From positions 1-64,000 of the forward strand of contig CAZEFR010000002.1 in the NCBI GenBank assembly GCA_964511555.1: 64,000 nucleotides of DNA, in the 5' to 3' direction. Within the stretch, counting starts at the first letter, position 1. Each line of letters begins with the position of its first letter. The DNA is from CAIZGX01 sp964511555. Its GTDB lineage: Bacteria; Bacteroidota; Bacteroidia; Flavobacteriales_D; Sanyastnellaceae. The position numbers were made by a program, and so were the translations under genes. This document shows, one piece after another, positions 43,063 through 51,121 of this stretch. The notes beneath the pieces were generated by a model, which was not told where the DNA came from, ran no database searches, and saw only the letters and a program-made list of their open reading frames with translations.

Positions 43063-46000
43063 ATGAAAGCAATAAAGTTTATACTTGGAATGGGATTGAT
43101 GTTGGCTGCATCGTCTGCTTTCTCTCAAGGCCTTGACGGCATTGTTGTAGAAAAGTACTACAAAGCCGATGCTGCCGATGTTGCCAATGCCAATGCAGAG
43201 GGTGCCGTTACACCTCTTACTACAAACTCAGTAACTTACCGCGTTTACGTGGACATGGCTGCTGGTTACAAATTTAACAGCTTATTCGGAACAGGTTCAA
43301 GCAACCTTGTTGTTGGAACAAGCACGTCGTTCTTCAATGACCCTAACTCAGGTGTAAGTGTAAACCCAGGAACAATATCTGCGGCAAACACTAGAAAGAA
43401 TACAGTAATGTTAGACTCATACTTCACCACAGGTGGAGCGGGTGGAGGCGTCGTTGGTGTATTGAAGACTGAAGATACAAACGGCACAGTTGGAAACCAA
43501 CAGAACATCTTAGCGAATAATCCAGGTGGTTGTTTCGGTTCTCCAATCATGGGAGCTTCAGGAAAGGATGGCTTTTTACCAAGCTCAGGTACTACTTACA
43601 TTGTACCAAACGCTTTAGGAACCGGTGGTTCAATTCTAAGCGCGCTTGACCAAACCAACGGTGGATCAGTTGTAATTACAAACGGATCTATAGCTGCTCT
43701 TGGTGGTGTGGTAGGTGCTACGTCATCTAACATGGTTTTAATTGGACAGTTCACAACAGATGGAGAATTCAGTTTCTCTCTTAACGTTCAGATTCAGAAC
43801 ATTGCAACAGGTGTTGCAGAGAACTACGTTGCAGGTACCCCAGGTGCAGGTGAATTAACTCACCCAACGCTTACATTGGTTCCGAACGTTGCTCCAACAA
43901 TCACTTTAGCAGCTTCTCCTTCTTCTTCTTCTATCATCAATGGAACTGCAATGACTTTCACTGCTACTGCTGCTGATGCAAACGGAACAATTACAGAGGT
44001 TGCTTTCTATTTAGATGGGGTATTGTTGTCGACCGATAACACTTCTCCTTATACTGCTTCTTACACTGCGGTTGCAGGAGCTCATACTGTTTATGCTATC
44101 GTAACAGACAACGATTGTGTAAGCACACAGTCATCTACCTTATCGTTCACTTCTGCAGCTAACCAAGCTCCTACGGTAACGGTTACTGCTCCTACAACTA
44201 CCGTTGCGGGTACTGTTTTAACGTTCACAGCTTCGGCTTCGGATGTAGATGGTACTGTTGCCGGTGTTGAGTTCTTCGTGAACAACGTTTCAATTGGTAC
44301 AGACAACACTGCTCCCTACACAATGAACCACACTGCTGTTTTAGGTTCTGGACAAACAGTGAGAGCTGTTGCAACAGATGACCTAGGATTAACTGGTACT
44401 TCAAACATTGTTACCATGAACGTTTTGGCTAACGTACCTCCAACAGTATCTCTTACATCGCCTACTTCAAGTGATGTTATTTCAAGTTACGCGAGTGCTG
44501 CTGCTGCAACGGGAGCAAATGCTTCGTTAACACCTGTTACCTTCACTGCATCTGCAACAGATTCAGACGGTACAGTTACGCAAGTAGAGTTCTTCGTGAA
44601 TGGTGTTTCAGTTGGTGTAGATACAACGAGCCCTTATTCTGCAACATGGAACAGTACCTCAGGTACAAAGAGTGTTACTGTGACAGCAACAGATAGCAAC
44701 GGTGCTACTACAACATCTTCAGCTTTAACATTGGTGATCAACGATTTGTTGGCTTTGCCTTACGAAGTGCAAGCTGTTTCTCAGACATGTGACATCGCAA
44801 CCTATTGCGTGCCTGTAGCTGCGGCTTCAACATACACAGTAGACAACGTAAAGGGATACGACGTAGTTATGAACTACGATGCTACCAAGGTTGTACCAAC
44901 TGGAAACATCACAGTATTCAACAACACAGTTAACCCTGCATTAGTAGATGCAGACGGAGCTATCTCATCACCAGGTGTTTTCAACTTGTCATTGTCATTC
45001 AACGGAACTGCTCCTGCTTCTGCTGAGTTTACCGGAACAGGAAATATTTTCTGTGTTGAATTTACTCGTCTAGCTGGTTTCTTACCTGTGGATTCTTCAA
45101 CTGTTTCAGTTTCTTTCTTACAAGAAAGTTACATCACTGGTGTTCAGTCTAAGCCTGTAACTGCACGTAAAATGTATTCAACTACACAGCAGAATTACTT
45201 GGCTAGCTTAGAGTTTTGGTCAGACAACAGTGACATTTCTTACGATGTTACCTCGCCTAACTCGTTCTTAATTACGAATGTTTTCGGTGCAACGGGTTCA
45301 ACAATCAACAACCCGCTAACTCCTGTTAATCCAAACGTAGCTGGACAGTTCACACACGATTTAACAGACGGAACAAGCATTTCAATTCAGCGTGACATTA
45401 ACAACTTGAATTCAATTCAGTTGATTGTTAACGCAGCCGATGCGGTAATTGGAAAAACCCTTTTGTTAAACCAATTAGCGGCTCCATCTATTTACCAAAT
45501 GCTTGCATTAGACGTAAACTTAGACGGTGTTGTGAGTGCGGGTGACCTTTCACAATTGAAGCAAAGAACGACCTTGGCTATTCCTGAATTCCAACAAGCT
45601 TGGAACTATGATAACAACGGTGTTTCAAACGGACAAGCTTCTAAAGATTGGGTTTTTGTTGATGTTGCGCGTCTTTCTAATCCAGCATATCAAATTTCTG
45701 CAACATTCCCTGCAAACGACGGAGTAGGTTACTCTAAAGCGAGTGTACCTGTGGTTCCGTTTATTCTTGGAACAAACGTTACAGGTTACAATGCAGATAA
45801 CTCAACTTGTCCAACAGTTGGAACAGAGACATACAAAGGTATTATGCTAGGTGACGTTAACGGAAGCTACGCTGCATATGCTGCAGATGGTATCTTGAAG
45901 ACAAACAACACAGATTATATCTTAGTTGACTTGAACAACGTAATTGTTGAAGGAACAAAAGTTTCTGTACCAGTATCGTTTATCTCTGAAGAGCCTGTGA

Positions 46001-46521
46001 ATGCATTCGATTTGGCTTTGCAAGTAAAAGAGAATAAATTAACTTACGTTTCAGTTGAAGACATGCAATTGGGTTCTGAGAGCGATGCGTTCTACAACAG
46101 CAACGACAAGACCTTCCGCTACACGGCGTTAAACATGAATGATTTCAGTTCAAACGCACGTCTAGCTTATTTAACTTTCGAGACAATTGATGGAAAAGTA
46201 TCTGAGAAGGACTTAACCACTGACTTGGGAATGTTAAACGGAAAATTAACTGAAGTGAGATTTACAAAATCAGCTGAGTTAGGCAATAACACAATAGATA
46301 TTTATCCGAACCCATCGAACGGTATGTTTACTGTAATGTCTAACCTAGACGGAAGAGTAGATATCATCGATATCGCAGGAAAGTTAGTACACCCAGGTGC
46401 ACTTGTAAAAGCAAATCAAGTAATGGAAGTAAATATGCCTGAGCTAAGTGCTGGAGTATATTACGTTCGTTTCTATAGCAACGACGCTTTAACCACAAAG
46501 CGTATTGTAATTAGCGAATAA
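43063..46521 (+). CDS. VEKYY-family protein 4: large T9SS surface protein with Ig-like and cohesin-like modules
   Basis: 1152 aa. Signal peptide 1-21. The VEKYY domain is at about 23-275 (GLDGIVVEKYYKADAADV, SVTYRVYVDM, NTRKNTVMLDSYFTTG, GVLKTEDTNG, IGQFTTDGEFSFSLNV). Three Ig-like units follow at about 276-365, 366-457 and 458-562 (FTASASDVDGTVAGVEFFVN, TDNTAPYT). A cohesin-like strand domain is at about 565-690 (VKGYDVVMNYDATKVVPTG). An EF-hand/dockerin-like element sits at about 816 (LDVNLDGVVSAGDLSQLKQ), and GDVNGSYAAY at about 928. A second cohesin-like domain is at about 953-1070 (VSVPVSFISEEPVNAFDLAL). A T9SS type A sorting domain (IYPNPSNG) ends at ISE. Likely the main surface scaffold or adhesin of the locus; the cohesin assignment is by pattern only. 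Confidence 0.75.
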   Translation: MKAIKFILGMGLMLAASSAFSQGLDGIVVEKYYKADAADVANANAEGAVTPLTTNSVTYRVYVDMAAGYKFNSLFGTGSSNLVVGTSTSFFNDPNSGVSVNPGTISAANTRKNTVMLDSYFTTGGAGGGVVGVLKTEDTNGTVGNQQNILANNPGGCFGSPIMGASGKDGFLPSSGTTYIVPNALGTGGSILSALDQTNGGSVVITNGSIAALGGVVGATSSNMVLIGQFTTDGEFSFSLNVQIQNIATGVAENYVAGTPGAGELTHPTLTLVPNVAPTITLAASPSSSSIINGTAMTFTATAADANGTITEVAFYLDGVLLSTDNTSPYTASYTAVAGAHTVYAIVTDNDCVSTQSSTLSFTSAANQAPTVTVTAPTTTVAGTVLTFTASASDVDGTVAGVEFFVNNVSIGTDNTAPYTMNHTAVLGSGQTVRAVATDDLGLTGTSNIVTMNVLANVPPTVSLTSPTSSDVISSYASAAAATGANASLTPVTFTASATDSDGTVTQVEFFVNGVSVGVDTTSPYSATWNSTSGTKSVTVTATDSNGATTTSSALTLVINDLLALPYEVQAVSQTCDIATYCVPVAAASTYTVDNVKGYDVVMNYDATKVVPTGNITVFNNTVNPALVDADGAISSPGVFNLSLSFNGTAPASAEFTGTGNIFCVEFTRLAGFLPVDSSTVSVSFLQESYITGVQSKPVTARKMYSTTQQNYLASLEFWSDNSDISYDVTSPNSFLITNVFGATGSTINNPLTPVNPNVAGQFTHDLTDGTSISIQRDINNLNSIQLIVNAADAVIGKTLLLNQLAAPSIYQMLALDVNLDGVVSAGDLSQLKQRTTLAIPEFQQAWNYDNNGVSNGQASKDWVFVDVARLSNPAYQISATFPANDGVGYSKASVPVVPFILGTNVTGYNADNSTCPTVGTETYKGIMLGDVNGSYAAYAADGILKTNNTDYILVDLNNVIVEGTKVSVPVSFISEEPVNAFDLALQVKENKLTYVSVEDMQLGSESDAFYNSNDKTFRYTALNMNDFSSNARLAYLTFETIDGKVSEKDLTTDLGMLNGKLTEVRFTKSAELGNNTIDIYPNPSNGMFTVMSNLDGRVDIIDIAGKLVHPGALVKANQVMEVNMPELSAGVYYVRFYSNDALTTKRIVISE

Positions 46522-46546
46522 CCAAAGCAGATTTGAATTTGTTTAG

Positions 46547-46578
46547 AGAAAAGGTTACTCAACGGAGTAACCTTTTCT
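46547..46578 (+). terminator. Perfect 14-bp hairpin after the 1152-aa gene
   Basis: AGAAAAGGTTACTC (46547-46560), loop AACG, then its exact complement (46565-46578). The stem's own A/T ends give a short T-run (CCTTTTCTT) and can act in either direction. It probably terminates or attenuates transcription before the 416-aa gene that starts 22 bp later. Confidence 0.65.
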
Positions 46579-46599
46579 TGATTTATTAAAATTGGTAAA

Positions 46600-47850
46600 A
46601 TGAAAAATATTCTACAAAAAATCGGTGTTATTCTTTTTCTTTCGTTGATGTCTTTCTGTTCTTTCGCAGGTGTGGAAGATTCCGAGGAATTTGTAACATG
46701 GGCAGATACGGTTGTTTTCGATTTAGCTGGAGCTGAGTACTCAAGTGCTGGTGGCGTATTTTATATAGATATCCCCGTGCTCATTCATTCTACCAACACC
46801 AACATTAACGCACTTGATTTTTGGTTTTTATTCAATACGAGTAAGATGACCTACCAGAGCACGACTGCACTTGTTACTGGACTTGATCCGTTCACAAATT
46901 TTAACGCGAATAACCAAGTGCTCAGTAACACCACTTCAGGAACATCGATAACTTTTTCTACCCCACTGTTTACTGAAATTTTGAACTTGAGATTCGTCCT
47001 GACAGGAGCTTGCACAGAAATTTTTCCTTCTGATTTCAACTCAATTTTTGCTTTGGTCAATGGGAATTTAAGCAGCTATCTTTTTGTTGAACCAACGGGT
47101 ATTCCACCTTTTGAAATACAACAACCAGAGCCTTATTGCAGCGCAGATGCTTTAATTTTCAATTACCCACTTACAACCATTAACGGCCGAGACATTGTGT
47201 CTTACGATTGGAGTTTCGGAAACGGACAGTTCGGTAATTTACAGTCAGAGACGGTAACATACGGCGCAGCTGGCGACTATCCTGTAGAATTGACCATTGT
47301 TACAGAAGACGGATGCGTGTTTTCTCAAGAAGATTCGGTACCCGTGTTCATTTCACCGGTAGCTGCTTTCTCAAGCTCTTATGACGCTATTTTAAACGTG
47401 GTGAGTTTTACAAATGAATCTACCATTGCTTCAGGCAGTGTAGATTTTTATAACTGGGATTTTGGCAGTGGCACTTCAAATTTAGAATCTCCCAATCATA
47501 CATTTCCCGCATTAGATTTTTACGATGTGACTTTAACCGTAACCTCTGATTTGGGTTGCAGTGCTACCATAACACAGTTGGTAAGTGCTACAGACAATGT
47601 ATTGGAACTTTCGAATAGATCCTTTTCAATTTTTCCGAATCCAACTGCCTCATTCCTGAATGTGGAATCTTCGTTTCATACACTTGCAAGAATCACCGAT
47701 GTTACGGGCAGAGTTGTTGTTTCGAATTTAGTTGTTCAAAGCGGACAAACCACAACAATAGATGTATCTGCGTTGGCCAGTGGCTACTACTTTATTGAGA
47801 GCATTGCCCAAGAAAACGTGGTTAGAGAGCGTTTTTTAAAGGAAAACTAG
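46600..47850 (+). CDS. T9SS surface protein with cohesin-like N-domain and two PKD domains
   Basis: 416 aa. Signal peptide 1-24 (CSFAG). Residues about 40-165 form a beta-domain with a cohesin-like layout (YIDIPVLIHSTNTNINALDFWFLFNTSKM and later strands). Two PKD domains follow (about 175-255: SYDWSFGNG, YGAAGDYPVELTI; about 258-330: FYNWDFGSG, DFYDVTLTV). A T9SS type A sorting domain (FSIFPNPTASF to RFLKEN) ends the protein. It is the last gene of the region-4 run, 22 bp after a hairpin, so it may be expressed at a lower level than the 1152-aa gene. Surface exposed; binding role inferred. Confidence 0.75.
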   Translation: MKNILQKIGVILFLSLMSFCSFAGVEDSEEFVTWADTVVFDLAGAEYSSAGGVFYIDIPVLIHSTNTNINALDFWFLFNTSKMTYQSTTALVTGLDPFTNFNANNQVLSNTTSGTSITFSTPLFTEILNLRFVLTGACTEIFPSDFNSIFALVNGNLSSYLFVEPTGIPPFEIQQPEPYCSADALIFNYPLTTINGRDIVSYDWSFGNGQFGNLQSETVTYGAAGDYPVELTIVTEDGCVFSQEDSVPVFISPVAAFSSSYDAILNVVSFTNESTIASGSVDFYNWDFGSGTSNLESPNHTFPALDFYDVTLTVTSDLGCSATITQLVSATDNVLELSNRSFSIFPNPTASFLNVESSFHTLARITDVTGRVVVSNLVVQSGQTTTIDVSALASGYYFIESIAQENVVRERFLKEN

Positions 47851-47915
47851 ATTTTCTAAGGTCAAATTTTGATTTCTTAACATGACGTATTGGAACTATC
47901 GTCATTTTTGCAACC

Positions 47916-49973
47916 ATGGAAAAAAAGAAAATTGGGATTGAAAGAGAATTGTCGTGGTTGCAGTTCAATGAGCGCGTTCTTCAAGAGGCTCAGGACGACC
48001 GTAATCCGCTTCTTGAACAACTGAGATTCTTGGGTATTTTTTCCAATAATCTCGACGAGTTTTTTAAGGTTCGCTTTGCTACGTTGCGAAGAGAATTGAA
48101 GGCCTTGGGCCGCAGCAATGTGGCTGCAGCTGCCGTGCAGAAAAAGCAATTGGAGCAAATTCATGATCGTGTTATAGATCTTCAGATTCTCTTCGATCAA
48201 ACCTTCGAGAATACAAAATCCAAATTGGCACTGAAGGGCATTCAGTTTAAAAGTGAAACACAACTATCGAAAGGGCAGAAAGAGTTTCTTCAATCTTATT
48301 TCGAAGAAAATATTCGTCACCACATCATTCCAATAATTCTCAAAACAAAGGGGAATATTCCTCCTTTGAATGACAATGAATTGTACCTCATTGTAGATAT
48401 TGTAACAAAAGCCAAGCAAAAGGTTCATGCGCTTATAGAGGTGCCAACCTCAATTTCTCGGTTTGTCATTTTGCCTACAGAGGACGATAATATAGATGTT
48501 ATTTTATTGGAAGATGTGATACGTCTTTCGTTAAGAAAAGTATTTAGTGTTTTCAAGGTTCAAACGGCAAAGGCTTTCGATATAAAAGTGGTTCGAGATG
48601 CTGAGTACCAGGTTGAGCAAGATTATTCAAAGAGTGTCTTCGACAAAATTTCAAAGAGCATTCAACAAAGAGAAAAGGGTGAGTATGTGCGATTGAATTT
48701 CGACCGAAAACTTCCGAAGGAATTGCTCGACTTTTTATTGCTGAAGACCAAAATTAAAGATGCAGAGAATATTATCCCGGGTGGAAGATATCACAATAAA
48801 AGAGATTTTATGAAAATACCTACTTTCAACAGAATTGATTTGAATTTCCCTCCCGCGCCCCCACTTGAGCACTCGCTCTTGGAAAAGTCGCACAATATTT
48901 TAGATACGGTTGCGAAGCAAGATATTTTGCTGCACTATCCGTATCAGAAGTTTGCCCATGTTTTAGATATGCTTCGCGCGGCTGCTATAGACCCTTTGGT
49001 AAGAACCATTCGCATTACCATGTACCGCATTGCAAGCGACTCTCACATACTTCACGCACTTGTGAATGCAGCTAAGAACGGGAAACGCGTGGTAGCCATT
49101 GTTGAGGTTCAGGCTCGTTTCGATGAAGAACACAACATAGAAATCACACGAATTTTACAAGAAGCTGGGGTAGAGGTTATTCCGGGTGTTCCGGGTCTTA
49201 AAGTTCATTGTAAAATATTTCAGATCAGTCGCAAAATCAACGGCCGAACAGAACGCATTACGCACATTGGAACAGGTAATTTTCACGAGAAAACGGCCAA
49301 CGTTTATTCAGATACTACCCTGCTTACAGGCCATTTAGAAATTGGAAGAGAGATTCGAAAATTATTTGAATTCTTCGAATCGAATTACTTCAGACCGCAA
49401 TTCAGACATCTTTTGGTATCGCCGTTTAACACAAGAAGAAAATTACAAGAGCTTATTCAAAAAGAAACCAGTCAGGCTAAGAAAGGCAAGACGGCTTCCA
49501 TTTTAATTAAAGTGAATAACCTTATAGATGAGGCTATGGTGAAGAAGCTGCTTGAAGCAGCAGAGGCTGGTGTGAAGGTTACTTGCATCGTTCGTGGGGT
49601 TTGTTTGCTTGTTCCCAAAACCAAGAAACAAGCTAAGAACATTGAAATGCGCAGTATCATTGGCAGGTACTTAGAGCACAGCCGTGTAGTTGTGTTTCAC
49701 AACAATGGAGATGAAATTACTTTAATCGGCAGTGCCGATTTAATGACGCGTAACCTCGATTACAGAGTAGAGGTGCTCACGCCTATCTACGATAAGAAAT
49801 TACAACGCGAAATTTCAGATTGGTTAAACATGCAATTGTCGGATCAGGCTAAAGCAAGATCATTGAAGAAAGAGGATTTGAATGAATACATTTACCCGCT
49901 AGATGCAGAAAACGCCTTCGATACTCAAATTGAATGGAAAAAATATTTGGAAGCTAAGTCAGCGAAGGCTTAA
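47916..49973 (+). CDS. ppk1: Polyphosphate kinase 1
   Basis: 685 aa, full length for PPK1. The N and head domains start with IERELSWLQFNERVLQEA, the family hallmark, and SNNLDEFFKVRFA. The two catalytic-core histidines are H431 (LKVHCKIF, the one phosphorylated) and H450 (ITHIGTGNFHEKTANVYSD). Arg/Lys motifs for polyP and ATP follow (SADLMTRNLDYRVEVL). It makes polyphosphate from ATP reversibly, at the inner membrane or cytoplasm. The exopolyphosphatase gene begins 18 bp after it, so synthesis and breakdown are encoded together. Confidence 0.97.
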   Translation: MEKKKIGIERELSWLQFNERVLQEAQDDRNPLLEQLRFLGIFSNNLDEFFKVRFATLRRELKALGRSNVAAAAVQKKQLEQIHDRVIDLQILFDQTFENTKSKLALKGIQFKSETQLSKGQKEFLQSYFEENIRHHIIPIILKTKGNIPPLNDNELYLIVDIVTKAKQKVHALIEVPTSISRFVILPTEDDNIDVILLEDVIRLSLRKVFSVFKVQTAKAFDIKVVRDAEYQVEQDYSKSVFDKISKSIQQREKGEYVRLNFDRKLPKELLDFLLLKTKIKDAENIIPGGRYHNKRDFMKIPTFNRIDLNFPPAPPLEHSLLEKSHNILDTVAKQDILLHYPYQKFAHVLDMLRAAAIDPLVRTIRITMYRIASDSHILHALVNAAKNGKRVVAIVEVQARFDEEHNIEITRILQEAGVEVIPGVPGLKVHCKIFQISRKINGRTERITHIGTGNFHEKTANVYSDTTLLTGHLEIGREIRKLFEFFESNYFRPQFRHLLVSPFNTRRKLQELIQKETSQAKKGKTASILIKVNNLIDEAMVKKLLEAAEAGVKVTCIVRGVCLLVPKTKKQAKNIEMRSIIGRYLEHSRVVVFHNNGDEITLIGSADLMTRNLDYRVEVLTPIYDKKLQREISDWLNMQLSDQAKARSLKKEDLNEYIYPLDAENAFDTQIEWKKYLEAKSAKA

Positions 49974-49991
49974 TTTGGAAAAAAGTACTGA

Positions 49992-50873
49992 GTGAAGATT
50001 GCCGCTGTTGATATTGGCTCGAATGCCATTCGTTTATTTGTTGCTGAAGTTTTTTACGATTCAAGTAAAATAGAGTTAGACAAAATTAGTCACACCCGAA
50101 TACCCATTCGATTAGGTGAAGATGTTTTCACATTTGGAAGAATTTCAGAGAAGAAAGAGAAACAGCTTACACAAGTAATAACTGCCCTTGGATTAATTAT
50201 TGAATCTCTTGGTGTAGACCACTTCAGAATTTGTGCAACGAGTGCAGTAAGAAGTGCAGAGAACGGAAGAGAGGTTGTAAGTTCCATTAAGTCGAAAACT
50301 GGTTTAACCATAGATGTTCTTTCAGGCGCAGAAGAAGCAGATATTATATTCGGGAACTTCGAGCAGCAAGATTTGCCGAAAACAAAGAACTATTTGTTCA
50401 TAGACGTAGGTGGTGGCAGCACAGAGTTGACCATTATTGAGAATTTTGAAAGAAAGCACAGCCAATCATTCGAGATTGGAACTGTACGTATGCTCATTAA
50501 CCAGCAAGAAAGAATACCCAAAGCAATTTCGGTTTGGCTGAAGGAAAAGCTAAACGCAAACTTATATTACGAAGCTATTGCAACAGGAGGAAATATAAGC
50601 TCTGCTTTTAAAATACTCGAGAAGAAACAACGCGAACCCATAGCAGTAAAAGAACTCGAGATCTTACTGAAAGCTTTGCAAAAACTAACGCATCAAGAGC
50701 GCGTAAAGAAATATGTCATTCGTCCAGACCGCGCAGATGTTATTGTTCCAGCGTTGAACTTGTACACACAGGTTGCCAATTCAGCAAACATAGATAAAAT
50801 TTTCGCTCCGAAGTTTGGGTTAGCAGATGGTATTGTATTGAAAATATTCAAGTCGCTGCAAGAACAAGCATAA
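49992..50873 (+). CDS. ppx: Exopolyphosphatase / guanosine pentaphosphatase family
   Basis: 293 aa from a GTG start at 49992. The ASKHA-fold landmarks of Ppx/GppA are present: AAVDIGSNAIRLFVAEV (first phosphate loop), ICATSAVRSAENGREV, VLSGAEEADIIFGNF, and FIDVGGGSTELTIIE (second phosphate loop). This is the short form with only the two N-terminal domains, common in Bacteroidota, lacking the C-terminal HD region of E. coli Ppx. It hydrolyses terminal phosphates of polyphosphate, possibly also pppGpp. It is co-transcribed with ppk1. Confidence 0.93.
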   Translation: MKIAAVDIGSNAIRLFVAEVFYDSSKIELDKISHTRIPIRLGEDVFTFGRISEKKEKQLTQVITALGLIIESLGVDHFRICATSAVRSAENGREVVSSIKSKTGLTIDVLSGAEEADIIFGNFEQQDLPKTKNYLFIDVGGGSTELTIIENFERKHSQSFEIGTVRMLINQQERIPKAISVWLKEKLNANLYYEAIATGGNISSAFKILEKKQREPIAVKELEILLKALQKLTHQERVKKYVIRPDRADVIVPALNLYTQVANSANIDKIFAPKFGLADGIVLKIFKSLQEQA

Positions 50874-50903
50874 CATTATACGTGGTTCGTGTATTTTCGC
50901 TTC

Positions 50904-51113
50904 ATGAACGCGAAAACATACTTGGATAAAGTGGCTTATGTGGCAGCTGCAAAACATTCCGGAGCTTATTGCGTTACTGTTGCCGTGGAAGGAGTAGAAT
51001 TTTTAAATCCGGTGAATGGGGGCGAACTCGTTTCGTTCAAAGGGTCTGTGAACTATGTAGGCAACTCTACCATGATTGTGGGCGTTAGAGGTGCTATAAA
51101 CGTTAAACGCTAG
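50904..51113 (+). pseudogene. Fragment of a hotdog-fold acyl-CoA thioesterase
   Basis: 69 aa: YLDKVAYVAAAKHSGAYCVTV, EGVEFLNPVNGGELVSFKG and VNYVGNSTMIVGV follow the middle of YciA/acyl-CoA thioesterase-type proteins closely. Missing are the N-terminal strand with the HGG/FGG loop and catalytic Asp/Asn region, and everything after the VGV strand; the family is about 125-170 aa. No continuing frame is visible before or after it. It is therefore probably a remnant, though a short expressed protein is possible. It lies 30 bp after ppx and 8 bp before the large barrel gene. Confidence 0.6.
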
Positions 51114-51121
51114 TCTTTCGC

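Noticed and set aside
47877..48263. 128-codon minus-strand frame over the start of ppk1
   Set aside because: Fully antisense to a well-conserved ppk1 N-terminus; no family resemblance.
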